A DNA stretch of 64,000 bases from Solanum dulcamara (taxonomy: Eukaryota > Streptophyta > Magnoliopsida > Solanales > Solanaceae). The notes beneath the pieces are model-generated. The model did not search any database. It was given only the letters and a program-made list of their open reading frames with translations, and was not told the origin of the DNA. Positions within the stretch are counted from its first letter, which is position 1, and every line of letters begins with the position of its first letter. The DNA lies in NCBI RefSeq assembly GCF_947179165.1, contig NC_077241.1, positions 79,509,648 to 79,573,647 on the forward strand, in the 5' to 3' direction. Below are positions 13,441 to 24,331 of the stretch, one piece after another. Both the position numbers and the translations under genes were made by a program.

Positions 13441-13683
13441 AGCCCGTTTGGATTAGGTTGTTTTCAGTTTTTTTGAGTGTTTAACTGGCCAACTTAAAGT
13501 TATTTTGTGCTTAAAATAAACTTCAAAAAATAATTGAGTTTGTTTGACTTAACTTATCTAAAACAACTTATAAGCTGAAAGCCAAAAAAAAAAAATAAGT
13601 TGGGTTACTCCAACTTTTTTTTAGTTTATAATAATCAGTTTTCAACTTATACGCAATTTAAAAAAAGCTTATCCAAACAGTCT
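13441..13683 (-). mobile_element. MITE, same family as 2168-2417, inverted
   Basis: The left terminus AGCCCGTTTGGATTAGG and the reverse complement of the right terminus AGACTGTTTGGATAAGC are inverted repeats. Read on the minus strand, the body matches the element at 2168-2417 over most of its length. Both flanks show CTAAG (13436-13440 and 13684-13688), which may be a short target duplication. Confidence 0.68.
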
Positions 13684-15024
13684 CTAAGTCATATAAATTA
13701 GACGAAAGAGTAATTATTTTATATGAAAATAGTCATATTTACCCTTTTACTGTGAATATATTGTTTAAATAGATCCTCTCTTTGAGTATTCGATTATATG
13801 TAGACTAACGGTTACACTCTTGACCAAATTTGCCTCTCAATTGTTAGGAGGTCTAGACCTACCAATTAAATGGACACGTATAGGATTTATACATACATTT
13901 TTGAACAGTCGATTCATATATTCAAACATGACCTTGAAATAATTCATTATTCAATCGGTTCAAATTGTGTCTCATAAATTAAAGAAAAAAAAGAAATAAT
14001 ATTTTTTTTTATTTGTAAAAATAGCCCTTTTTTCAAGAATGGATGTTTGGAAATGGTGGACCTAATTTTACCACCCTTTAACCTAACAAGTTGATAGCAA
14101 CCTCATCTTGTGCAATAATAAAACCAGTTTCTCTTCCACTTAAAGTGCCCCCTTCTCTGTATATATTTTTTCATAATTATGTTTGGATTCCACCACCATA
14201 TATTGTCTCAAAATTTGTATGGTGGAACATATTGTACCCCTCTCAAATTTAATTTATTTAAATTGGGGGAAAAGGTAAATTTCGTTTGATATGATGTTTC
14301 CTTGTGTGTGTTGGAAAGATATATAGACTTTATTTTTTATGTCCCTTTTTATCTTAATCGTTAATGACTAGCTAATTAACCTAACGCATAATGGAAGTTG
14401 ATGTCATTTTTCTTTAACTGAAAATTGGTGGACTTGCTATCGGTGAATCCTGTTGAACCAATAGCCCACACTTTAGTTTCACCCCCTATTCAATTAAATT
14501 ATTCAGGACTTGAACAAGAAATTTTACTTTTGGAGTAAATCATTGTTCCTATGGTGTCCAACTAAGCGAGAGAATTTCACAATTTAGTAGAATTTCTTTC
14601 GTTTTATAGATAAAGAATAGTATATTCAAGTGAGAATTGACTTTCATTGTATAATTTTTTCTTTCAAATAGATTGGTCATTAGTTTTTGTGCTTTTACAA
14701 TCGAATTTATGTCTAATGAGGCATAAGTTCTTTTAAGGACAAATATCATGTAAGACATAACTTGTGAAATGTTATGATACAAAATTATAAATTTATATCC
14801 TATATATTTTTTTTGGTTACGAGGGGCAACCGATATAGACTAACACAAAAAAGGTGCAAAAGTGAAAATGGGTAGCCTTGAAATGGGCTCTAGTAACTAC
14901 TCCGGTAAAAAGAATTAAGCTAATTAGCCGTCCATTCAATTGATTAAACTAAAAATAGAAGGCGTATATATAATATGTGTAATTCATGTGTATAATCAAT
15001 GTATAAATTGTGTATACCAACTAG
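13684..15024. other. intergenic, no gene recognised
   Basis: The sequence is AT-rich. The minus-strand frame at 14549-14782 has no recognisable domain and is rejected. No RNA gene was seen. Confidence 0.45.
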
Positions 15025-15033
15025 AAAAATTAA

Positions 15034-15422
15034 GGAAAAATTACTTGATTGAGTGCTTTTTAAAAATTAATTACTGATTTTAAAGATATTTTTTATTTAT
15101 TATCATTTATAGCAATACATAACAATATTATGATAAATTTTCACTTGTATTAAAAGTGAATTATGCATACAATATAAGTGTATTATAAGTGTTTTAAAAT
15201 ATATATTATGTTTGTATAGTAAGAAACCAACATAATGTATTATAAGTCTATTAAAGTATGTGATAAATGTATTATCCATCTATAAAACTTGTATTATATA
15301 TGTTTTATAAATAGTTCTCTGCAATATGTATTAAAACTGTATTATAAGTGTTCAGTACATTTTTTTTTATTGCTATAGATGATAAATATTTTCTTAATAT
15401 TGTATATTTATGTAAGTTTCCC
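15034..15422 (+). mobile_element. Mutator-type MITE with 9-bp target duplication
   Basis: A perfect 9-bp direct repeat AAAAATTAA flanks the element (15025-15033 and 15423-15431). The termini GGAAAAATTAC and, on the other strand, GGAAACTTAC are inverted. A second inverted pair just inside ends in 'ttatagcaat' and 'attgctata'. The interior is a run of 'tattataagtgt'-like units. A 9-bp duplication is typical of Mutator-like transposons. A related copy in opposite orientation lies at 55713-57071, also with a perfect 9-bp duplication. It is non-coding, so movement would need a transposase from elsewhere. Confidence 0.85.
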
Positions 15423-15476
15423 AAAAATTAAACAGTAAATATGTCCAACTATTTATGTGAAGATCTCTAACTGTAA

Positions 15477-15655
15477 TGGGCTTCCATTTCAAAGAGAATG
15501 GATCGGATGAGTTTTATGGACTGTGCTTTATTTTGGGCTTTCCTGATCGGCCCAAATCCTTTACCATAGGCCCATTTCAACCCAACACAGGCAACAGCAA
15601 GAATCTACTGCAAATGGAAGATAGTAAACTTCTCAATGGCAGACTTTAAACCCTA
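15477..15655. promoter_or_regulatory. site II and telo-box cluster, RSM22 promoter
   Basis: There are four TGGGCC/T site II elements: 15477-15482 and 15534-15539 on the plus strand, and 15549-15554 and 15569-15574 on the minus strand. They are followed by a telo-box AAACCCTA at 15648-15655, 80 bp before the start codon. In plants this combination marks promoters of ribosomal-protein and mitochondrial biogenesis genes and is bound by TCP factors. No TATA box is evident, as is usual for this class. The elements are seen directly; TCP control is inferred. Confidence 0.7.
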
Positions 15656-15734
15656 CCATGCAGTGTGAAAATTCCCAATTCGCCCCTTCTTAGCTACCGG
15701 AATCTCGCCGGAAACTTTGAGGAGCCACCAGAAA

Positions 15735-18700
15735 ATGGCGTCAATAGTATCAGAAACCGTTCCGAAGTTCACCGTGGAAGCTCTCAAATCCGCAGCTAAA
15801 CAATCTGAACGTTGCCATATTGTTCCTATCCGTCTTCGTAGAGCTATCAAAAAGTATCTCCGAGGTAAAATTACAGCCCTTTTTCATGTTCTATACATGT
15901 TTATTTGAACATTGATTTCGTTAGAATGTGCCCGTTTAGAGTTTTTGGCTGAAATATTAACTTAAGTATTGTAATTCATTCTTAAAATATCACCTTTTAG
16001 CATATATGATCCTTCAAGCATGTAAAAGTTGAATACTCTTTGTAATTAACCGAAAAATTAGCTGCTTTCAGCTGCCCTGTTCCATTCTTTTCTAATATAG
16101 AGGTCATTCTTAGTCAACTTTGTCATATTGAAAACATTGCTAAGTACAGCTCTTTTTCTGTTGTTTCCATACCATCTCTTGTTTTACATTAGCTACTTCG
16201 CTTCAAATATTTGTCCTTTTTTCTATTGAGATGAACTATTTGTTGTTTGCATTCTTTGTGTTTTTGTATGTCTGAGGAGACGAGAAGGCTTGTTTTGCAA
16301 TTGTCTGTATATGTGAATGCTAAGGGAAACTTGATAGATGTTGACTGATTGATGCAATTCCATTTGATCTCGCTCTAAAGTTTTGTATTTCGGTTTGATC
16401 TTATCTATTACAGAGCAAGAGGAGCCACATATGAAGAGAAAAGTGTTGAGATTATCAGAATCATTCAGCCAAATAAAGGAAGTGAATTTGATGCTTCCAA
16501 CCTCCACATCTAAGGAGCTTTTTGAAGATCCTCTCAAGTCTGTTGATTGTTCGCAGCGGTGGAAAATCAAAAGTGCCTATGGTGACATTGGCCTTAAGTA
16601 TAGGGATGATGAAACACTTGCCTATGTGGCGACCCGTATGCCTGCTGTCTACTCTGCTCTTTATAGAGTCCTTAGTGAGGTAAAGAAATTTTACATTCTA
16701 TTGAAATCCCTTGCAGAATTCCTATGGTGTTCCGTGTCTCAGAATTTTTCGGAATTTGGGTTTTGAAAAATGAATGTAGATTTTGGTTGCTAAAAGTGAG
16801 TGCTTTAATGTGATTTTCTTTAGGTACGCAGAAGATCGCCTGGTTTTTCACCTGCTAAGGTGTTGGATTTTGGGGCTGGGACTGGTTCCGCATTTTGGTT
16901 AGAAGATTTGATATTTTGTTGTTTATTTGATTTTGTTGGTTAATTATCATTCCCATGTGTTAATTTTTGTTAGATCCTTTTGTTAGATAAGTGTTGAATT
17001 GTGTGGTTATGCAGGGCAGTTAGAGAAGTGTGGCCACGGTCATTGAGTAGAATTAATTTGGTAGAGCCATCACAGTCCATGCAGCGTGCCGGACAGAGCC
17101 TTATTAAAGGTACATACATTCTGGTTGCCTATGGACTCTTTTTGGTCTGGAAAAATCTTAGACTTTTAGTATGTGTTTTCGAATCCTAATTAGTAGTTAT
17201 GGCTACTTCGCTGATCAGCTCGTTCAATTTTCTGAGTCACTGGCTTAGGTGGAAGTGTGTTTGTAATTGTGCTCTAATTGCTGTGAAAATATAAAGGAGA
17301 TGAAGTCTATGCTTCTCACACAATGTAAATTAAGTCTCTGTATTATGTCTTATAAATTTCTGCATAAAGCAGATTCAACTTTAAGCGATTATGCCATACC
17401 ATGTATGGTTAGTGATGTTATGAAGTTCTGGCCTTGCAAATTTTCTTATCAGAGGACAGATTTTCAACAACATTTTGTATGCTTTGAGCTTTTGGGAAGT
17501 GCATCTTGATATGAATGAAATTGGATGAGCTTCATAAACTACAATCTTGATATGAATGAAATTGGATGAGCTTCATAAACTACAATCCGAGATGTCATAT
17601 CTTGGAGTCATTTGTTGTTGTCCCTGGGACATAATTGCTGCATGATAAGGTAGTGGCCAGTTACTGTTTTTGTACAACCAAAGAGTATCTAAGCAAGTGG
17701 TTTAGGATCGCTTCATATTGCTTTACGTTACCTTTTCAAAGAATAAAAAGGATTGTTTTCACATTGGTCTCCAACAGTTTTCACTGCTTTAGTTTTGATG
17801 TGTTAAAACCTATTACCTGTTCGCATATATTTTTGTTACTATTATACTGCTGTAATTAGAAAATATGAGGCTGATAAAAATGGCGAAATATATCCTGTAA
17901 TTGCTGCAGGTCTTAAAAATTTGCCACTCATTCAAAGTTATGGAAGTATTCAAGCACTCTCTCAGGATGTCAAAAAGAGTGACAGACAACATGATCTTGT
18001 GATTGCTGTAAGTACAATCTTATTGTGGTGTCAGCTCCTGAAATTTGTGTAAGGAATTTCCCCAGTTTTTCGTATTTCTTTTGCATCCTCTGAATGCTCT
18101 CATTATAATACTTTATCACTTCATGTATGAAAATGGCATAATTTTGTTGTGTTTTATTTTTCATTTACTAGGATATGTAGATGCTGTCCTCTAGTAGATC
18201 CATATTGATTTGTGAATATTTTTGGTGCTGATATGTTTTCAACTTTGTTTGACCGAAGTCGTATGTACTTGGAGAAATTCCATCTCTGAAGGACAGAATC
18301 ACGGTTGTACGCCAGCTTTGGGAACAGACAGGAGATGTTCTGGTATGTGTTAAAATCTATTCCTAAGCTTTATATTACCTGATTCAACATATTCCATACA
18401 TTATTGATGATTTGAAGATTTAGGGGAAGGTGAGAAGTTATGCTTTATTACTTTAGAAGTTCCTGTTATTTCCAGGAATCAGAATATTTACAAGCGTGCA
18501 TATGAATGACTCTACCACCTAAATGCTAAGCTTCAAGCACTAAGTGGAGCTGAGACGCTCTCCTGCCATCAAAGTTTATCCAACAAAACTTAGCTTTTCA
18601 TGAAGTTTAAAATGCTAACATTTGTGTGTTATGTTAAGTAGTAGTAGAAGAAACTATGAAAGTAATAACTAATAAATTTGTATCAATTCTAAATATGATT

Positions 18701-21097
18701 AGTCAGATGAAGTTGATGAATTCTTAAAATTGGTGAAAACCATATGAAATAATATACTTGTTAGAATTCTGTAAAGTATTTGATGCATCCTGGGATGAGA
18801 AGCATGTCATACAAATTTGACACGAGAAGGATGTATAAAGCGCAAATCATATAAAGCCTTCATTGCTGTAGGATTTGATTTTTTTAATTCAATCAGAAAA
18901 CTCTCATAGCTTCTCAAATATGAAGTTCTTCCTCCAACTTCTGCAGATTATGATAATACGCACACATATCTCTCTTGTAAATTAATGCTTATCAAGTGAA
19001 GATACTCCTCTATAGTACAGCCTGAGAAATGTGAGCACTGGTTACCGAGCGATTCCACAGAAGAACGTGTGCCATAATTGGTGACTGTTTCTTATTGTAA
19101 TATGCTCTAGTATGTCTTTCTCTGTGAAGGACAATGAGGGTCAGGACACAGACAGTAAAATTACTGTCATAATTTCTAATGGTCATACAGTTTAAATAAC
19201 AATAGACTTCACAAGAGGGAGAAAAAGGAAAAAGTAAATGAGGAGCTGCATGCCTAAAGATAGAGACAACTGTGTAAAAGAATCATATCCAGGTACTCAT
19301 CAAAAACAATCGATAACTGAATGAGTGAGGCAGAGGAGATGGTTGTTGCTCGTGTAGAAGTTTTTGCATGCTATTGGTGTAGTTACTGCTCAATTTGCCG
19401 GTTCAAGTGTTACCATACTGATAGCATGATCATGACATTGGAATATTTTTTATGACCCTAATTCCTTTTTGAAGGTGGCCTACATTTCCTTAATGCTGAA
19501 GAATACAAATTACTAATCCTACAAATAAAAAAGATAATCTCACTTACACGGCTATTTATATAGAACATTTTCTATTTGTAAGAAAAATAAATGTTATTTC
19601 CCCTCTAATAATGTGCTGTTGAGCAGGTCTTGGTAGAACCAGGAACACCACAAGGATCTAATATTATATCTCAAATGCGGTCTCATATTTTATGGATGGA
19701 GAAAAGGGTAAAACTCACTTTTCGGGATTTGCTTGGATGGATGGAGGGGTCTGGTTTGTTCCAAGTTGGTATGTGAATTCTTAATGATCTTTTTGCTTTG
19801 TTCTTAAATGTCAATTTCTAGAGAAGCCGCAAACTAAAAAGTGCATCTGGCAAAGACTCTAAAGCATTGACGACACTAAAGAATGGGGCATATATAGTTG
19901 CTCCGGTAAGTGTTTTAAGTTTATGATTTAATGGATTAAAAATAGATTGGACCAAGTTTTCTGTCTGAATTGATTTATTCTTTTTTATTTTGCAGTGTCC
20001 ACATGATGGACGTTGTCCTTTGGATAACACTGGAAAATATTGTCATTTTGTTCAACGCTTGCAAAGGACAACATCGCAACGTGCCTACAAGGTTTGCCTC
20101 ACATTCCTTGCCCTCCTACATGAGCTCTTTGAATTTGATAGTCTCTTCTTACCCCCTCAAATCTCACATAGGGTATTCTACTGTAAGTTCCCAGCTAAGA
20201 AATTGATCTTGGTGGCAATATAATCATCATTATTGTTTTCTTCTGCGGTTCTTGAGTGAACTTGCCTTTTTCCCTTCTCTATACTTGGGTATAAATCATG
20301 TTTTTCTGACTCTGATGCCATTGTTTGGTAGCGGTCGAAAGGAGAGCCTCTACGTGGCTTTGAAGATGAAAAGTTTTGCTTCATCGCTTTTAGACGAGGA
20401 GAGCGGCCAAGGCAAGTGTTCAAGAATACGGAATGCCAATGGTTAAATTATTTTTAGCTTGTTAATCATTACCATTGTGAAGTGAAATTTCAATTGCTTT
20501 TTTCGTATTCACCACCTTCATGTAACCTCTATTGAACTGATTTCTTGTTTCAAGTAGAGAGCCTTGGCCACTGGATAGTATGAAGTTTGAGACATTGAAG
20601 GAGCAGCATGCCAGAAGAAATCCAGAGGATTTAGAGATTGATTATGGTATTTGCTATCAGTATTAAATCTCAGTTTTGCTTTGCCATATAAAAGCTTTTA
20701 CATTTATCTAGTACCTGCTGTTAACACATTACAAAGTAGTGACATTTCTCCTTTTATTTCAGAGGACCAATTCATCTCAGAAGATGAGGATGTTCAAGAT
20801 GAAGAAGACCATATCTCATATGATTCCGATGCTACAGAAACAGATGCCATTACTGAAAATGATGATAGGGAGGAAGAAGGTGAAGAAACGGCCCATGCCG
20901 ATCTTGGTGGTGGTTGGGGAAGAATCATATACAGTCCTCTACGAAGGGGTAAGCGGATTGAAATGGATGTTTGTCGATCAATGAATCGAGAAGGCAGTGA
21001 AGGGTCGTTTGACCGGATTGTTATTACAAAGAGCAAAAACCCAACATTGCATCATCAGGCAAGAAGATCGCTCTGGGGCGACTTATGGCCCTTCTAA
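15735..21097 (+). CDS. RSM22/METTL17 mitoribosome small-subunit assembly factor
   Basis: This is an Rsm22-family methyltransferase-like protein, known in yeast and mammals to help assemble the mitochondrial small ribosomal subunit. Exons are 15735-15864, 16414-16679, 16824-16897, 17015-17109, 17910-18007, 18259-18342, 19627-19707, 19822-19905, 19996-20091, 20332-20411, 20558-20646 and 20763-21097. The 1512 nt give 503 aa. The SAM-binding motif VLDFGAGTG is at 145-153. Four cysteines (C305, C311, C320, C352) are placed like the iron-sulphur ligands of METTL17. An acidic stretch spans about 393-440, followed by the family C-terminus GWGRIIYSPLRRGKRI. The basic N-terminus could be a weak mitochondrial presequence. 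Intron 10 uses a GC donor. The likely Arabidopsis counterpart, from memory, is AT1G64600. Whether it methylates RNA is not shown. Confidence 0.92.
17503..17587 (+). repeat. 41-bp tandem duplication in RSM22 intron 4
   Basis: The unit 17503-17543 is repeated without any change at 17544-17584, with three further matching bases. The identity points to a recent duplication. It lies wholly inside the 800-bp intron 4 and should not affect the protein. Confidence 0.9.
20412..20557 (+). other. GC-AG intron of RSM22 gene
   Basis: The donor is AG|GCAAGT at 20410-20417, the strong consensus for GC-AG introns, and the acceptor is 'caagtag' ending at 20557. Joining here gives the frame RPREPWPLD, which runs into the rest of the protein. 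The nearest GT donor (20416) leads to a stop soon after the acceptor. The intron is therefore inferred from frame and consensus, without transcript data. Confidence 0.75.
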
Positions 21098-21119
21098 ATT
21101 TTGTTAGAAAAATGGCACT

Positions 21120-21400
21120 CAAGGCTTTTGGTCTATCAGTAAGAGCCTTACTAGTAAGACCACGAGTTCAAATCTTGCCACAAACAAAATAGTAAGACCA
21201 CTTGACTGTAAGGAAAGGGGTTTAGCGAGACAGGAAGCCTCCATCGAAGAGAAACTGGGAGACCACGAGTTCAAATCTTGCCACAAACAAAAGGCTGGTA
21301 TTCAAGTGCAGAAGAGTGGAGGGGCACGTCTATTATCCATCGAGTCTCAAACTATGCGACACTTGCCCTCGTTATCAAAGAAACTATTTTTGTTAGGAAA
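21120..21400 (+). repeat. SINE-like sequence in RSM22 3' region
   Basis: A 33-bp segment containing a tRNA-like B box (GAGTTCAAATC) occurs twice without change, at 21157-21189 and 21260-21292. An upstream 'atcagtaagagcc' could be a relic A box. This looks like a tRNA-derived SINE with an internal duplication of about 103 bp, lying in the probable 3' UTR. The family was not identified. Confidence 0.5.
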
Positions 21401-21596
21401 AATCTTTAAAGTGTAGTTTCTTTTGTCCTTAATCTAATAGATGTATTTTCATGTGTACCTATTTTCTGAAAAAAGAGAAGTGAAGTCAGATGGTTATTCT
21501 GTAATGACAGACGATAAGATTGTGCCAAATGGCTGAAAAAGTAAAGTTACTGTGTACATGTGAATCACATGTCCCTTTTTCATAATTTTGGTAATG

Positions 21597-21602
21597 AATA
21601 AA
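21597..21602 (+). terminator. AATAAA poly-A signal, RSM22 gene
   Basis: AATAAA is 500 bp after the stop codon and is preceded by T-rich sequence (21575-21590). If used, the 3' UTR would include the SINE-like repeat at 21120-21400. Plant poly-A signals are loose, so this is only a candidate. Confidence 0.35.
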
Positions 21603-22964
21603 GGTGAATCATCACGTGCCAGCATAGAAGAATGGCTCCACACTTTTGTATATTGACTTGTGATGTGTAATAATTTTGCTCATGTGTTTGATAGAATGTA
21701 TAAGAAAAGAAATAAATATGGTGTATTAATAATACATGTATTAATTATGATAAATTAATATAGGCATAAATATGGTGAAGAGGATGTAGAAAACGTTTGG
21801 AGGGATAATTATATTTTTAATCATGTTAATATATGCATTAAAACATTTTGCAGTACTAATACTATAAATTTTTATGTATTAATTATATATACCTTAATAT
21901 CAAATAAAGTTTTGAAAAAAATCTATCAAATTAATACACAAAGTTAATGTATTTGTTTTTTTAATGCACTCTACCAAATAATCTCATAGAGGATTTGTTT
22001 TTAATGAAGAAAGGAACCAAACATCAGTATCAAATGCAGTTGAAGGACAATTTTTTCTGTCTCCTTCTTTGTATATATTTGTTCCTTATGTACTTGTCAC
22101 CATCGTGTTTAATTTCTTTTGGTTTCTTCTTCATAAGAGAAATTTAAAATTGGTTTAGGTAAATTATTAATATCATGTGATAATTGTTAATCATTTGTCT
22201 AGAATATTATTTAGAATAGTATTTTCTATTTATATATTGAGCACAAAAAAAATAATTAAGAAACTTACTTATTTTTCTAAAAAAATATTTTGCATAAAAA
22301 TGTCTTCGTTGTGGCTGCTCTTTTATGAACACACGTTTTATTCAATTTTGTACCAATATTTATCCTACATGATATTCCTATGTAACTTTTTTGAGAATTT
22401 CCACCTTACTATGTGACCAACAACTTTTTTAAATAATAATGTTTGCGTTTCAAACGAAATGAATTCTCCTCGTTGCTTTATTTAAGTTTAATTAACTTAT
22501 ATCATTACATATTACGAGAATTCATGAATTGATAAGTTTTATACTGGTTACCTTTAACTCTTTCTTTTCCAATCTTGAGATAGATAATATGAACAACGTC
22601 ACACAAGCAAACTTATTTCATAACTTTTGAAAAAGAACCAAATTTATGAATTGTATTACATGTGTCAGATATTTTTTTTTTAGTTTTACCATTACTAGCT
22701 ACAATACTTTCGAGATGTTACCTTGAAATATTAAAAAGGTCCTTTGCAATTTCATTTGACAGATTCTCCAACAGAAATCTTATCTTTTTTATCATCAATA
22801 AACAACATGTTCCTTAGCAAAATTGAGCCAAAAACTAAAAAACAAACAAACTATAGTAGTAGAAACTATACTAATATACATTTGTAGAAAGAGTTCATCT
22901 GAATTAGTCAGAACAATAATTATTTTTTTTAAGAAAAAAAAAACTATCCATACTGAAACTTACA
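21603..22964. other. intergenic between convergent RSM22 and MYB genes
   Basis: The sequence is AT-rich and contains no gene. The two flanking genes point towards each other, so it holds only 3' flanks. The open frame at 22177-22416 is low-complexity and is rejected. Confidence 0.45.
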
Positions 22965-24206
22965 TTAACAATTTTGCTCCTTTTGATCTTCTTGAATTTC
23001 AGAAAGAAGTAGAAGATATTCTTCATAAACTTTCTCCACCATATTATCATTTATTTCAACTAAGCATTTGTTTGAAAAATTGTAGCTTTCTCCCATAAGA
23101 AATTCATCACAAAATCCATCCCCATTAAGTAATTCACCAAACTCTAAGTCCCTTGGAAGTAATTTGACCTCATTTTCCTTTTCTTTTCCAACATCTTCTT
23201 CTTCAAAATTACTATTTGAGGAACAAGTAGTAGTACTCAATGTAACATTTTCAAAACTTTTGTCCCTACAAATCACACAAGAAATCCTTATGGGCTTTGG
23301 TGCAAATACTTTGATCTTTTCAACTTGTACAATTTGACCCTTAGAGTTTTCATTCTTGCTCTTCTTCCGCTCCTTTTTTCTTGATTTCCCCTTTTCGGGT
23401 TGTTTTCTCGATTCCTTTTTGTTGAAATTCTTGTGGGGTTTTGGTTCAATTCCGGCATTTTTGAGCTTCTTGATTAAATGTGTGTTCCAATAATTCTTGA
23501 TTTCATTATCTGTTCGACCAGGTAATCGTCCGGCAATTAGTGACCAACGATTACCCAAAAGTGAATGTAATCTCACTATAAGATCTTCTTCATCTTCACT
23601 AAAATTTCCTCTTTTAATCCCTGGCTTCAAATAGTTCACCCATCTTAGCCTACAACTTTTCCCACACCTAAGCAATCCTGAAATATTTTTCATAAAATAG
23701 ATGTACTTGTAAGTACGTATGACACGGCAAAAGTTATTTTTCATAAAAAAAAAATTGTTTATAGAAAGTCAGTAGTCAATCATTAACGAGCAATTAGAAG
23801 AAAATTTCACTAACAAGTTCATGAACTAAACATACATATTAAAGAAGACAATAAAATTTAATATTTATTATATATACATTAAAAAAAATATCTAAGTATT
23901 AGATTAGCTCTTACATTAATTTTTTCAAGCGTAATTAAAGAAGTCATTTTTCGTATTTTGATGAAAAATTTTGGGTAATCAAGTATTGGAAAATGACTTT
24001 CTTATATAAAAAAAACAAACTAAAATAACTTACATCGTACCAAACATGTTTTAAATCGAAAAAGAGAAATTACCAGCATTTTTAGGCAAAGATCTCCATT
24101 GGCCTTCACCATATTGGTTGATATAATTAATAAGTAATGAATCTTCTTTAGTAGACCATGGACCTTTACGTAATCCCTCTTTAGCACAACATGGTGCTCT
24201 CCCCAT
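22965..24206 (-). CDS. R2R3-MYB transcription factor, C1/TT2-like
   Basis: This is a nuclear DNA-binding regulator. Two exons, 24074-24206 and 22965-23677 (396-bp intron), give 281 aa starting [12 protein letters not shown]2 spans about 14-64 with its three tryptophans. R3 spans about 67-115, with phenylalanine replacing the first tryptophan as usual. The bHLH-interaction signature [DE]Lx2[RK]x3Lx6Lx3R is complete at D76-R95, so it should act in a MYB-bHLH-WD40 complex of the kind controlling flavonoids or epidermal cell fate. After R3 come a very basic stretch (KKERKKSK) and a KVFAPKPIR segment resembling proanthocyanidin or anthocyanin activators. There is no EAR repressor motif. The intron usually found within R3 is missing. 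The exact subgroup is uncertain. Confidence 0.9.
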
Positions 24207-24317
24207 TTTTCTCTCTCTATTTTTTTTATAGTAAATTTTCAGAACAGAGAGAACTAAGAAGAAGTAAAGATGGGTTGAAGAGGTAGGGGGCAAGAATTAG
24301 GAGAAAGGTAGTGATCC

Positions 24318-24331
24318 TTTATTATATAATA
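24318..24331 (-). promoter_or_regulatory. candidate TATA box of MYB gene
   Basis: TATTATATAATAAAG on the minus strand is about 115 bp upstream of the ATG, a usual distance for a short leader. It directly abuts the Stowaway element at 24332-24543, so all promoter sequence beyond the TATA box now lies within or behind that insertion. Confidence 0.45.

Noticed and set aside
20416..20557. Alternative GT donor for RSM22 intron 10
   Set aside because: Using this GT shifts the frame and meets a TAG soon after the acceptor, while the GC donor continues the conserved frame.
22177..22416. Hydrophobic open frame of 79 residues
   Set aside because: AT-rich low-complexity DNA commonly gives such frames; no start context, promoter or similarity.
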